Source: Dendrocalamus latiflorus
Taxonomy: Eukaryota > Streptophyta > Magnoliopsida > Poales > Poaceae
Length of the DNA: 64,000 bases
Direction of reading: 5' to 3'
NCBI GenBank assembly: GCA_017311315.1
Contig: CM029609.1
Coordinates: 39,678,744 to 39,742,743, forward strand
The notes below the pieces were generated by a model that was not told where the DNA came from, searched no databases, and was given only the letters and a program-made list of their open reading frames with translations. The position numbers and the translations under genes are program-made. Within the stretch, counting starts at the first letter, position 1. The number at the start of each line of letters is the position of its first letter. Positions 1 through 10,577 of this stretch are shown here, piece by piece.

Positions 1-251
1 ACCACTCTGGTGGGTGAGATCCGTTCGCTTGGTGCAAAGCTGGAAGAGAGCGATGTTGTCAAAAACTGTTCAGTTCGATCCCAAATCGATTCCTCCAAAT
101 TATCAAAGCGATCGAACAGTTTGGCGATGTTACAACAATGTCACTCTTGAAGGCGATCGGTCATCTTAGAACCTTCAAGGAAGGACTCAAGGGTCGATGG
201 CACTCAAAGGACAAAGGAGAGAAGCTGCTCCTTACCAAAACCAAGTGAAAA

Positions 252-995
252 GTGAGGAACTCGAAGACAAAGAAGGAGGGATATAGTAACACCGAGAGAG
301 GAGGACGTCAAGAGAATGGTCAGGGACACAACCGCAGACAAGACGGTGGTGAAAGATCCTGTGACAAGTCACATATCAAGTGCTTTGAATGTGATGAATA
401 TGAGCACTACACGTCAAAGTGCCGCAACAACATAAAGTATTTCAACTACGACAAGTACGGCCGCAGCGCTTCGAACTACCGAAGCAAGAAGGATGAGGAG
501 GTAAATCTCACCCATGCTGAGGAGAATGTTGAGCCGGCACTACTTCTTTCCTTATGTGTTGAAGAAATGCCAGGCATGGTAATGTTGAATGAGAAAAACA
601 TAGTTCCTAAACTACGCACGGAGGAATGCAGCGTCAATCACACTAATTTGTGGTACCTGGATAATAGAGCCTGCAATCACATGACGGGAGATCGCTCTAT
701 GTTCCATGAGCTCAACGAGAAGATTTCGGGCAAAGTTAAGTTTGGCAATGGCTCCATGGTGGAGACAAAAGGCGAAGGATTGATGTTGTTGCAATGCAAG
801 AACAGTGATCAGAAGTTGGTGACTGAATTTTATTTTATACCGAGACTGTGCAACAATATACTCAGTCTTGGGCAGATGATAGAAGAAGGATGCAGGGTGG
901 TGCTACAGGATGAGTTATTGCTTGTCTATGCAAAGAACAATTATCTATTGATGAAGGTGAAAAGATTTCCGAACTGGCTATACAAGATTTCCTAA
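252..995 (+). pseudogene. Copia gag zinc knuckle and protease remnant
   Basis: A 247-residue open frame covers the nucleocapsid end and the protease/GAG-pre-integrase region of a Copia polyprotein. A canonical CX2CX4HX4C zinc knuckle lies at about residues 43-56 (CFECDEYEHYTSKC). A second knuckle follows in which every metal ligand is replaced (three Cys to Tyr, His to Arg). A block starting WYLDNRACNHMTG corresponds to the aspartic protease; the usual D-T/S-G-A reads D-N-R-A, so the catalytic glycine is lost. The frame ends in a GAG-pre-integrase-like stretch (ILSLGQMIEEG). The start codon is arbitrary because the true gag start lies outside the window. The product would be inactive. Confidence 0.75.
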
Positions 996-1849
996 AAACT
1001 TGTAAATCGGCTTGTCTGAAGAGCAACCTGGAGGAACCAGGCGCCAGCAAAGAGCAAGCTCGAGAGAGTTGTCAGCATGACGAGCTCTAAGAGATAATTG
1101 CGCCAAGCACAGAAGCCAGCGGCTCGGGTCAAGGCCATGGATTCCATGCATAGGGGGTGTGCATAGAAAGCAGGTTGGATGCACGCAGACGCTCGGAAGG
1201 TTTCGACCATGCAGGGCGTAGGAGGTGTCCCAAGTTGTCTCAGGCATCCATAGAAGAAACGAGGACCAGAGAAGTTTCGAGTAACTGGAAGCTTTCGAGT
1301 GCGAAGTCAGAAGCGTATGATCGAACTTCGAGTTTGAGTACGCAATCAGAAGCATGCGAGTGCTACTAGTCAAAAGCTCCGAGCAATATGGTCGAAGGAT
1401 CAGAGTACGTAGTGATCGAAGGTTCTGGAGCATAGAGTGGTCGGAGGTTGCATGGTCGAAGCCAACAGTGGTATCAACACTAGGGATGACAATTGTGCCC
1501 ATTTACCCGTGTACCCGTGGGTAAATACCCTAATAAAGTCGGGTATGGGATGCATTCTTTACCCATGGGTAGGAAAATGGGGGGAAATCTCTGCCCGTCG
1601 GGTAAACGGGTACGGGTATGGGTTAGCTCTACCCGTACCCGTCTCGCCCGTTTACCCGTGAAACAACCTGACAGGTGGGCCACCCAAAAACAGTAAACCC
1701 TAAGTCTAACCCCGTAACTCAGCCAGTCAGCCTCCCCTCTCGGGCCTCTCGGCCATCCACCAAAAACCTCGTTCGGTCGTTCTGCCCGCCCAGCCGCCGC
1801 CTCTCCAATCGCCCGAGAGAGACCGAGAGACCCTCGTTCCGCTGCTCCT

Positions 1850-2200
1850 CGCCACCCCTTTAATCGCCGCCCCTCGTTCCGCCGCTCCTCGCCGCCCCTC
1901 CAACCGCCGCCCCTAGTTCCGCCGCCCCTCGTTCCGCCGCTCCTCGCCGCCCCTCCAATCGCCGCCCCTCGTTCCGCCGCCCCTCCACCGACCAGATCCG
2001 GCCGGCTGTCGTCCAGATCCAGCCGCCTCATCGCCTGTCGCCCCTCTCCGCCACGACTGCCGCCCAAGCCGCGGCCCCCACGCAGATCCCGACTCCCGAC
2101 TTCCTCCAATCGCCGCTCCTTATTCCGCTCCTCGCCATTTTCTCGCCGCCAATCGCCGCTCCTCGTCCAGATCCGGCCGCCTGTCGCCCCTCTCCGCCTC
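1850..2200. repeat. C-rich degenerate tandem repeat (CCGCCCCTCGTTCCGCCGCTCCT-like)
   Basis: The stretch repeats variants of a 20-30 bp unit made of CCGCC, CTCGTTC and CTCCTCG words. It lies in the hAT element just before the captured glycosyltransferase exon and looks like an expanded 5' UTR or proline/serine/arginine-coding low-complexity region of the captured gene. Several long frames cross it on both strands only because stop codons are rare in this composition. Confidence 0.6.
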
Positions 2201-2218
2201 GACGTCCTCTGCGCGCGC

Positions 2219-2530
2219 ATTGTCAAGTACTACTCCCTCCGCCGCTTCGTCGCCGAGACGGGACGCGGCCATGTTCCACTACTCGTCCGGGAGACCGGGA
2301 TGCAGGCCATCATGGTCGCGGTGGGAGTGTGCGACAAGGTGGGCGTGTTCGGGTTCGGGAAGGCGGCCGACGCAAAGCACCACTACCACAGCAACCAGAA
2401 AACCAAGCTAGACCTCCACGACTACGAGGCGGAGTACGCCTTCTACCGCGACCTCGCCGAGCGCCCGCAGGTAGTTCCCTTCCTCAAGGACGCCGGGTTC
2501 GCCATCCCGCCCATCATGTTCTACCATTAG
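2219..2530 (+). pseudogene. Captured fragment of a plant sialyltransferase-like (GT29) gene
   Basis: An open stretch of about 103 codons from 2219 to the stop at 2528-2530 reads as the C-terminal part of plant GT29 (sialyltransferase-like) proteins. Visible marks are a VCDKVGVFGFGK block, a KHHYHSNQK block, and HDYEAE, which fits the HX4E sialylmotif VS, followed by the family-like C-terminus near the stop. Known GT29 members are Golgi type II membrane enzymes; here the N-terminal anchor and the L and S sialylmotifs are missing. The fragment lies between the hAT termini, so it was probably captured from a host gene. Its own stop codon is kept. Expression as a protein is doubtful. Confidence 0.75.
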
Positions 2531-4117
2531 GCGCCAACTTGCTTTGGTGCGCGCAGTGTGCTCGACGTTATGCCACGACCCATGGTGTTATTTTTTTTGG
2601 TTTGATTAGGTTCAGTGTAAAATGTGCTCCGTAAGGTGGGTTTATTTATTGTGATTAGATGATACAAGCGAATTGAGATAGTAAAATTTTGGTATGTTGT
2701 TGAAGTTGGAAGTGTACATTAAGAGTTAGATCCTCCATTGGTATAGGGGCATGTTAGCTTGGGTTTTGGCTGCTTCACCATGACAATTAGTTGGGATTGG
2801 AATTGTAACTTTAGACTGATCTTTCTTGATATTTTCTTAAGAATCAAATGTATATCTTATATACAACCTCACTGTCACATTGCTCTGTATGTATTCCGAA
2901 TGAGTTATGCTGATCTGTGTGTAGTTCCTCTTATTCGACCAAGATACTTCACCATAGGGAACAGATAGTATTTTACTCCTAGATGACCTTTGCTACCAGT
3001 TATACTAGTTCTTTTTCTTTCATCATGTACTACTGTCCCATATATTAGCTCAGAAAATAACCGAGCTATGTAAGTTTTTCTACTAGTTCATTTACTTCAG
3101 TTGTTGTAGTTTGTAGCATGATGCTAATGGAGAAATGGATGTTTTGCGTTGCAATTGCTGCAATATGACTGCAAAGTATTTGTTAGATTGCTCTACCATT
3201 CAATGTTGCTGCTCTTTGTTTTATATGTTGAATGTGATGTATTTAGTTCGCGGGTAAACGGGTATGCCCGCGGGCGACGGGTACCCGCGGGCGACGGGTA
3301 TGGGTGAGGTTTTTTACCCGTGGTCCTTCACAGGTATGCCCGTGGGCGTAAATCGGGGTCGCGGGTACGGGTATGGGCGAGCACTACCCGTACCCGCCGC
3401 GCCCGATTGCCATCCCTAATCAACACACATCACGGGGACCAGCAGGTCCCACTGAAGGAAAAGGATGACGCATCCCTACGGGAGACAGAGCAAAAGAAAC
3501 TTTTCGAGCAAGGAAAATTTTTGCTACATGTGGCGTGGAAAGCAGCAGTCCAGGTGGGCCACGCATGCGTGTGTTAGGCACAATAAGCAGCGGCTCGGGA
3601 GCATTTGCAGGCGCACATGTTCACACGTGTGTAACTGGGGTAAATCACAATGGCTCGGGACGACCCAGTGACGAGTCCCACAGACACCCAGAAGGTAGAG
3701 AAAGGTTTCACAATCATGCTGCAGTCCCACGCTCAAGAGGAAGATGTCACCCGCAGCGCCAGTGGAGAAAGAGCAGGTAGGTGTGGATGCCAGTGCGGCA
3801 ACAGTGGAAGACAAAGGGAGTGGAAGGTTCAGGTAACAACAAAGCCAAGACGACTATAGGAGCATGTGCTCCAGCTCAAGCAAGCATGCAAAGGAGGACG
3901 AGTTCAGTCTAGGTGCGAGACGCGGCAAGCGATGGTTTGTGCGAGGCTCAGGATGGAGCAAGCGCATGTTGTAGGATGGTGTCAACCCAGGAAGGAACAA
4001 CACACAGGATTGCAAGAAAAGGATGGGAGATGAGAGAAGATCAGCATGATCAAGTTTCAGAAGATAAAAGAGAAGATCGACATGATCAAGGTTGAGAAAC
4101 AAGATTAAGGGGGTGAA

Positions 4118-4804
4118 TGTTGGAATTAATATTTTTTATTTAGTCATATCCGAGTCTGTAATAGCGTTTGAGTCGAGTCCGTGTACGAGTTCGTAGTAGA
4201 AGTCGAGTCGTGTTGTTGAGTCCATTTATGAGTCCTGTAATTAGCCTTTATAAGGCACAGTCTAGTCGTGTAATCAGAGATAAGTGAACAAGAGCGATCG
4301 GTTGTGATCGAGAAGTTGAGGGAAAGAAAAAAAAGAAAAGTGGAAGTGCTTTGGCTCCCGGAAAAACGGATTGTGTTCACGTGCTTTATCGAGTGCTCGA
4401 AATCATCGGAACCAAGAGTGCTCGAAGGTAACGAGTATAGGACTACTTGAAGAGGCGGCAAAGTGGTCGTGGTCGAAAGCGCTGGTGTTTGCAGTTGAAG
4501 TATCGAGTACTCGTAACTCGGTTACGAGTATGTGCAAAGCGCAGCTGGAACGTGGTTGTAAATCTTATCAAGGAAAAGCTACGAGCACGTACGCAGCAGA
4601 GAAGGTGTGGTCGTTACGAGGACGTGCTAGTCGTAACAAAGCTACGAGTACAAATAGATCGGGAAGACGTAGTCGCAAGCCGGAGTGGTCATTACTCAGT
4701 TACGAGTACGTGCATAGCAGCAAGAAGTAATCGTAATTAGCTGAGTGATGGAGCTATAACTACTAAGATCGAAATTTCGACATGGTCGTACACATGACCC
4801 AACA
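4118..4804 (+). repeat. Copia 3' LTR (687 bp)
   Basis: The LTR begins TGTTGG at 4118 right after a purine tract and ends CCAACA at 4804, a 6-bp terminal inverted repeat. A likely TATA/initiation region is CCTTTATAAGGCAC near 4246. The second half is unusually rich in palindromic CGAGTACTCG, GGTCG and TACGAG words. The partner 5' LTR is outside the window, so TSD and age cannot be checked. Its last 98 bp are copied again at 4999-5096 by the 292-bp tandem duplication. Confidence 0.75.
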
Positions 4805-5290
4805 ATCTAGCGCCAAGCGATCCAAGCGGAAAGCATGGTCAGCCGGCTCCAGTACGTGTACAGCGTGTTTGGTACCCTGCACCAGGCCGCGGCCTGGCTC
4901 TGTGCATGCAGGCACCAACGTTTGGTTGCTCCCTGGCCTGGCTGTAGCGATGCTTTGCTCATGCATGCGCCTGACCGCGCGGAAACGAATCTCGTTTTTA
5001 CGTGCATAGCAGCAAGAAGTAATCGTAGTTAGCTGAGTGATGGAGCTATAACTACTAAGATCGAAATTTCGACATGGTCGTACACATGACCCAACAATCT
5101 AGCGCCAAGCGATCCAAGCGGAAAGCATGGTCAGCCGGCTCCAGTACGTGTACAGCGTGTTTGGTACCCTGCACCAGGCCGCGGCCTGGCTCTGTGCATG
5201 CAGGCACCAACGTTTGGTTGCTCCCTGGCCTGGCTGTAGCGATGCTTTGCTCATGCATGCGCCTGACCGCGCGGAAACGAATCTCGTTTT
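4707..5290. repeat. 292-bp tandem duplication of LTR end plus flank, two copies
   Basis: Units 4707-4998 and 4999-5290 are almost identical; the single difference I saw is aatcgtaatt versus aatcgtagtt. Each unit holds the last 98 bp of the Copia 3' LTR and 194 bp of flanking DNA rich in CCTGGCCTGG and GCATGC words. The duplication therefore happened after the retrotransposon inserted and is recent. The second unit ends about 440 bp upstream of the SPCH start codon. Short frames in the two units are identical copies and are not genes. Confidence 0.95.
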
Positions 5291-5729
5291 TGTTTCTCCC
5301 TGGCCTGGCTGGCGGGAGCGAGCCTGGTTTATCCTATACAGGGAACAAACACGCTCGTAGTGTATGTAGCTAGGAAAGGCGGTGGCTGCTTCCCGTCTCG
5401 CCATCTCAATGCAAACAGACTCCCAGTCTCCCAGAGCCGTCATTTCCCTATATTTATTGCCCTTCGTCCCCTCACATGACTATACAAACATCAGCAACGG
5501 TCTATCTACTCTCTCTCTCTCACTCACTCTCTCTCCTCGATCTCCACTTCACAAGCCTCATGGCTTAAAACGGAGCAAAATATTCCTCACTTTTGCAAAC
5601 ATTCTCCACTTCCGCTTCCTGTGTGCTCACAAGCCACATTTAGACACGAGTACGCCTAGGTACGTACGTGCTTCGCCGTGCTGTGCGCTACTACGTGCGC
5701 TTTAATTTGCTGCCGAGATCAATATATCA
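5291..5729 (+). promoter_or_regulatory. SPCH core promoter and 5' UTR
   Basis: A TATA-like CTATATTTATT lies at 5449-5459. It is followed at 5509-5535 by a CT-rich tract (CTCTCTCTCTC, CACTCACTCTCTCTC) of the kind bound by GAGA-type BPC factors and common in grass 5' UTRs. An upstream ATG at 5560 opens a two-codon uORF (ATG GCT TAA), which could dampen translation. The assignment is positional; no transcript data are available. Confidence 0.45.
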
Positions 5730-8700
5730 ATGGGGGACGGCGGCCTGTGCGAGGTCTTCGTCGAAGACAGCGAGTTTCGGAACGTGTCGGACGCCAACGA
5801 CCTGTTCCGCATCCTAGAGACGTGGGAGGAGTGCATGAACGGCTGCGGCGGAGGTGGTGCTTCTGCCGCCTCTGCGGCGGCGTTTAGCCCGAGCAGCGTC
5901 GGTGGTGCTGAGGCTAGCGCCGGGGGCGCTAGGCCGACGGCAAACGCTCGGCGGCGCGAGGGCGATGAGGAGAAAGGCGGAGGGGGCGTTCGCGGCGCTC
6001 CTGTGCAGAAGAAGCACAAGGGGTCGCCGTCTGCAGCGGCCGACAACGAGGGGGCGGCGAAGATGTCGCACATCACGGTGGAGCGCAACCGGAGGAAGCA
6101 GATGAACGAGCACCTCACCGTGCTGCGCTCGCTCATGCCTTGCTTCTATGTCAAAAGGGTAAGATCGACCATGCACTATATGTACATGGATGGCTTGCCT
6201 TTTGCACTTGGTTTTGCTAAGTACATCGCACATGCTCCGTCTTTGCTTCTTATTCTTAGCTTGCACAGGTCACACCCGGCAAACCAACTAATGTAATGAC
6301 ACAAATGTATTTGTTAGCTTAAGGGCCTGCTTGGCCTAGCTGGGGCTTCTCTGATAAATCAGCTTATCGCAAAACATCCAAAAAGCTAACCATCTTTCAT
6401 CTGCTTTGCCTTATTTGAGGCTTATGGAGGAGAAAGGGTTTATAAACCCAAAAATAAACTACCTGTCTGGTCTAGCCATCTAGGTTTTAAGGGTGCAACT
6501 GTCATTCTTTACCATCCGGCCAGATATAGGATGGATTCCGGGCTTCAACTTATAAGCACATATAAGCTCAAGCTGGCTTGTGTAAAGAAGCCCTATATCT
6601 AGTTGACAAATATTATTATGATCTTGCTATTTTTAAGTTGCCTGATGTTTTGTTAACTATAAGTTGATTTCCTTGGCTTTCGGATTTGCTTTGAGATCAC
6701 TTATGTGCCTGGTTCTAGATTGATCAAATTGTTTACAAATGGGACATATACTTAAAAAAGAATATGTCACCCCCGTATTATTAATATTTTGTTTCTTTTT
6801 CGATTTGGAATGCAAATGTACTGACTGTAGGTTTCATTTTCCTTAGGACAGAGCTTGCTAAGCCTGTACCCTAGGTATCTTTCAGTACTCTTTTGGATTC
6901 TGCAAGTTAAGTAGCGTACCACCCCTATTATGCTATCTCGAAGTGTCTATCTACAAGCATTGTACCTTTTGGAGTAAGTGGTCAATATCAAGTGTTACAC
7001 TACTTACTGCACTTGACATGTATCTGTAGCTGCTTTTGGTTTGCCTCGATCTGTAGCATCTCTCTCTCTCTCGTTGTGTGCTGCAACAGTTCCATGATTG
7101 GTGCATCCGTGCATGTACAAGTTTGATACATGACTTAAGTAGGGTTACCAATTAATTGCACCACGTACGTTGTGGCATGAGGGTGTTGATGCTGCATGCT
7201 TGAACTAGCATATACAGCTATAGTCTTCCATCATTTGCGAGAATCTAGGCAGACAGACTCATGGCCCGTCCCATGTATCTACCCTTGTATTGCATCATAA
7301 GTAGATGAGATGCCCTAATCGAATGAGAGAGAGAATCATTAATTTCTTGTGATTGACAAAATGGAGATTAATTGTCTCCTAGAACAACAGTACAAAACCT
7401 AAGAGCAAGTACAACAATGGTCTTATAGCCAAGCTAGTCAGCATTTTTGCTGATGTGGAGGAGAGAAGAGAGGAGAGAGAGAAGAGCTTGGCTCTCATGC
7501 AAGCAACAAGCTACACACGGGAGCCTATGCAGTGGTGGGTCCAGATAATAAATGTATGTGAGGAGGAGTAGGAAAGAGAATGTGAGACATGATACCACAT
7601 AATAATAAAAAAATCTTTTGTAGACAAATAGAAGACAGATTATTGTATAACTTGGCTCTTATAACTTGGCTTATAGCCAAACACTTGGCTCTATTATTGG
7701 ACTTGCTCTAAGTAGATCTAGTGCTGTACATTGAATTGCAGGGAGACCAAGCGTCCATTATCGGAGGGGTGGTGAACTACATCAAGGAGCTGCAGCAAGT
7801 GCTGCACTCGCTGGAGGTCAAGAAGCACTGCAAGGCCTACGCCGAGCAGGTGCTCAGCCCGCGCCCGGCGTCGACGGCGAGCTCGCGGCCTCTCATCAAA
7901 TCCCCGCCGCCGCTCAGCCCGCGTCTCCCCGTGCCGATCAGCCCCCGGACGCCGACCCCGGGCAGCCCGTACAAGCCCTGCGGCGGCGGCGGCGGCCGGC
8001 TGGCCCATCCGGCCGCGGTCTACATGTCGCCGGTCGTGACGCCGACGTCGTCGTCGTCGCACTCGCACGAGTTCTCCCCGCAGCCGTTCCTCCCAACCCT
8101 TGACAGCCTAGTGACCGAGCTCGCCGCGCACACCGCCAGGCCCTCGGCAGCCGGTGGCGGCTCCTGCCTCCTCCTCCCTGACGTGAAGGTGGAGTTCGCC
8201 GGGCCGAACCTGGTGCTGAAGACAGTGTCGCACCGCGCTTCGGGGCAGGCGCTCAAGATCATCGCCGCTCTCGAGAGCCTCTCGCTCGAGATCCTCCACG
8301 TCAGCATCAGTACCGTCGACGACACCATGGTGCACTCCTTCACCATCAAGGTATAGCTAGCTTCCTCTTTCATGCATGGTTACCTCCATTGCACCCAGCA
8401 TGCATTGTTTTTTGTTAGTTCTAACCTTAATTTGGTATATAACGTCTATCTAGTTATATAGTTAAGTACAAACAGATCAAAAGAAACATATGAGACATGA
8501 ATATGCAAAGGCGCACTGGTTAGGCGTGGATCGATCAAGTAGAAGAGCTAGCATTCATATGGAACAGTACTTGTTACTTGTTAGCTAGGATATGCGTGTA
8601 TTTCATGTGATCCAGGTAGAGTCTACTATACACACGAACCCAACCTGAGAAATAAGCACACACTAATCCAACTATACAAGCATGGTTTCAAGCCCTGCAT

Positions 8701-9632
8701 GGATTTGCCATCTTTGGCCCATAATCCCTGCTCACTCACAATATTTCAAAACTCGATTGATCGATCGGTTTCATAAATGCGGTAGTGTGTAGGCTAAGTT
8801 CTACCCGGGCATATCTAATGTAGAGCTCAGATACACAGTGTGGTGAACAGTATGTACATAGTGAAACAGTCCTGAGTATTTGTTGGGTTCAGGAAACACT
8901 GCTGTATCTCTGAGTGTGCTTGAAACTACCAGAGCCAGAGGGTATCCATGTACGGTAACTAGGTATATACAGATCACTGACGCAAACTATGCATGAGCAG
9001 TAGTGTTGCGGAAAGCAGCGATGGCATATGCTAGAAGAACTCTAGAACTCTATGGTAGCTCGCCAGCTTTTCAGACTCCTTGTACTCCAGTGGCTGATCT
9101 AGGATCAAAATTTTGGGGAGGGCTAATAGGACTTACTGACTAATTTGCTGAATACCAAGTTGCCAACCTACGATAGACTTGTAGACACGAGAAGAAAAAA
9201 TGCGCCACGCCAAGAGCTAAGATGTCGTTGTGACTTGTAATCACCACTACAAATACAATTTTCTTCATCATACAAAGGCTTTTTAAGCCTGACAAGATCA
9301 TTCATATGGCTAGCGTGGAGCTGTAAGAAATGAGAGAGGTAACATGGTTGCCCAACGGTAGAGAGGCTGGTGCCCCACCTAACCCACCACTGGGTCTGCC
9401 CCTGTTGTACTCTATCCTATCAGCTAACTTTCTCATGTGTTTGAACTTGGAAAAGTCTCTGTATATTCATGGCAATGGCCGGACACTGCCTTAAATTCAG
9501 CTAGGTTCATTGAAATATCTTGTCCTAGTGATCTGATCATGGTTTTCTTAACTTGTGTACGTACAGATTGGGATCGAGTGCGAGCTTAGCGCGGAGGAGC
9601 TGGTGCATGAAATTCAGCAGACCTTCTTGTGA
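5730..9632 (+). CDS. SPCH: SPEECHLESS-type bHLH transcription factor (stomatal lineage entry)
   Basis: Three exons, 5730-6158, 7742-8350 and 9567-9632, join in phase 0 with GT-AG introns to give 367 aa, close to Arabidopsis SPCH (364 aa). The bHLH spans about residues 113-168. Its basic region HITVERNRRKQMNEH and helix 1 ending LMPCFYVKR match SPCH rather than MUTE or FAMA, and intron 1 falls in the loop right before GDQASIIGG, as in this gene family. Residues about 180-225 are rich in SP/TP sites (LSPRP, KSPPPLSPR, ISPRTPTPGSP), equivalent to the SPCH MAPK target domain. Residues about 285-367 form the ACT-like C-terminal domain. SPCH is a nuclear factor that, with ICE/SCRM partners, starts the stomatal lineage. 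Grasses have two SPCH genes and I cannot say which this is. Nothing looks broken, although both introns carry MITEs. Confidence 0.92.
6323..6594. mobile_element. Possible hAT-type MITE in SPCH intron 1
   Basis: About 270 bp starts GGGCCTGCTTGG and ends near AAGAAGCCC. The ends have partly matching inverted segments (GGGGCTTCT against AAGAAGCCC) and inner CAGCTTAT/ATAAG words typical of grass MITEs. I could not define a clean target-site duplication, so class and borders are tentative. Confidence 0.4.
7403..7708. mobile_element. Tourist-like (PIF/Harbinger) MITE at the end of SPCH intron 1
   Basis: The 306-bp element has terminal inverted repeats GAGCAAGTACAACAATGG and GAGCAAGTCCAATAATAG and a 3-bp TAA duplication at 7400-7402 and 7709-7711, which fits PIF/Harbinger. 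It contains a GA-rich tract. Its right end is only about 30 bp upstream of the exon-2 acceptor at 7741, so much of the 3' splice-site context of SPCH intron 1 is element-derived. Confidence 0.85.
9088..9404. mobile_element. hAT MITE in SPCH intron 2
   Basis: The 317-bp element is bounded by a perfect 8-bp duplication TTGTACTC (9080-9087 and 9405-9412). Its ends CAGTGGCTGATCTAGGAT and CAGGGGCAGACCCAG (other strand) form an imperfect inverted repeat. The left end nearly matches the 4.26-kb hAT at 48370-52629, so both belong to one family. It has no coding capacity and lies about 160 bp upstream of the exon-3 acceptor. Confidence 0.88.
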
Positions 9633-10229
9633 CGACGTACGTACGGTTGCTAGCTGCATGCATGCATGCTTGCATGCCTAGCCAGTTAACGTACGGTCGA
9701 AGAGATAAGCTTGCAAACTTTGGATGGATGCAAGCCCTTAGCTAGTTAGATCATGACTTTGTTTCGATATGTAGCTAGCTGCAGTTGCTAGCTATGGTTA
9801 TTATCTTGATTTCTAATTGGTCGACCTACTTCCCAATATTTCTTACGTGTACTTTGCTCTCATATATATGCATGGTATGGACGTATGTGCTAATCATTTT
9901 GCATTCTATGCAATCTTGCCATACATCGAAAGTGTGGATTTTGTGTAGATACATGATCGCGATCTTGATTGAATGATCTTGATCACTCAAGGCTTTCCAA
10001 GAATGAGTCCTTGTCCTTCAATGTCAAATTTTTCTCGACGTTACCACCATGGAAAACAATATTAGATCATGCAGCCTTTCTACCCCCAGAAGTGGAAACA
10101 GATGGAATAGTATTTTTACTACATTCGTATTCATATTTTTTAGATGGATATAAATACAATTCCGAATATTCTTGAATAGAATACGAATCAAATATTATAA
10201 CAAATACGAATTCAAATCAAATATATATT
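9633..10229. other. SPCH 3' UTR and intergenic DNA up to the Tat element
   Basis: 9633-9700 is rich in GCATGC and ACGTACG words and is probably 3' UTR. 10090-10229 is AT-rich with repeated 'aatacgaat' and 'ttcgtattcat' words and looks like an old repeat that was the target of the Gypsy insertion. I see no gene. Confidence 0.5.
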
Positions 10230-10464
10230 TGTTGTGGTTACAGATCAAACAGAGAGAGATGTGGTAGTGGAGAGTTGGGAGAGAATGATCCTCCCTCTAG
10301 TCTTCCCTTGGTATATATATTCATATGGGCTGTGCTTTTACAAATATGCCCTTACATCGGTACCTCCCTGCCAGGGGTATTTAAGCCATTACATATGTCC
10401 CATTTTGGGCCCTATAACCTTCTAACAGGCCTGCTGGGTTTAGGTGGGGGCCACCCCTACAACA
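10230..10464 (-). repeat. Tat element 3' LTR (235 bp)
   Basis: Read on the plus strand it runs TGTTGTGG to CCTACAACA. It is the 3' LTR because coding is on the minus strand. It differs from the other LTR by three transitions and lacks one CCCTCT hexamer. Confidence 0.95.
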
Positions 10465-10577
10465 GGAGCCTCTCATGGTGAAGGGCTTCACAGGGCCGAA
10501 GCCATGTTGCCGAGTCCTTTGGCCCCCTCCGTCCCTGCGGCCTGTGAACTTCTCCGAACTTGCGGAGCCTTGGTGTT

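Larger units (their letters stand above)
1481..3418. mobile_element. Non-autonomous hAT element carrying a gene fragment (Pack-hAT)
   Basis: A 1938-bp insertion inside the Copia element is flanked by a perfect 8-bp target-site duplication ATCAACAC (1473-1480 and 3419-3426), the size typical of hAT. Its ends are imperfect inverted repeats beginning TAGGGATGACAAT on the left and TAGGGATGGCAAT on the right strand. Both subterminal regions (1490-1670 and 3240-3410) are packed with TACCCG/CGGGTA words in both orientations, as expected of hAT transposase binding regions. There is no transposase ORF. The interior holds a C-rich stretch, a glycosyltransferase fragment (2219-2530) and about 700 bp of AT-rich sequence resembling a 3' UTR or flank. 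Confidence 0.9.
1..4117 (+). mobile_element. Decayed Ty1/Copia internal region (5' end outside window)
   Basis: This is the downstream part of a Copia retrotransposon whose 5' LTR lies before the window. A gag/protease reading frame is visible at 252-995. Downstream of 995 no domain is readable: 996-1480 and 3427-4117 are degenerate and rich in 'gtcgaag' and 'ggtcg' motifs. A purine tract at 4101-4115 is placed like a polypurine tract directly before the LTR starting at 4118. No integrase or reverse transcriptase is recognisable, so the copy appears internally deleted as well as interrupted by the hAT at 1481-3418. Orientation follows from gag and LTR order. Lineage was not assigned. Confidence 0.7.

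Noticed and set aside
1480..2226. 248-codon minus-strand frame rich in Arg and Gly
   Set aside because: It crosses the C-rich repeat and hAT terminus; the repeated GGG/RGG codons come from low-complexity DNA and no domain is visible.
4782..5373. Identical short frames in two copies upstream of SPCH
   Set aside because: They are duplicated only because of the 292-bp tandem repeat and lie in LTR/flank DNA.
5814..6266. Minus-strand 150-codon frame over SPCH exon 1
   Set aside because: Shadow of the GC-rich bHLH exon on the opposite strand.
7718..8373. Minus-strand frames of 116-117 codons over SPCH exon 2
   Set aside because: Shadows of the coding exon; the plus frame has the clear bHLH and ACT-like matches.
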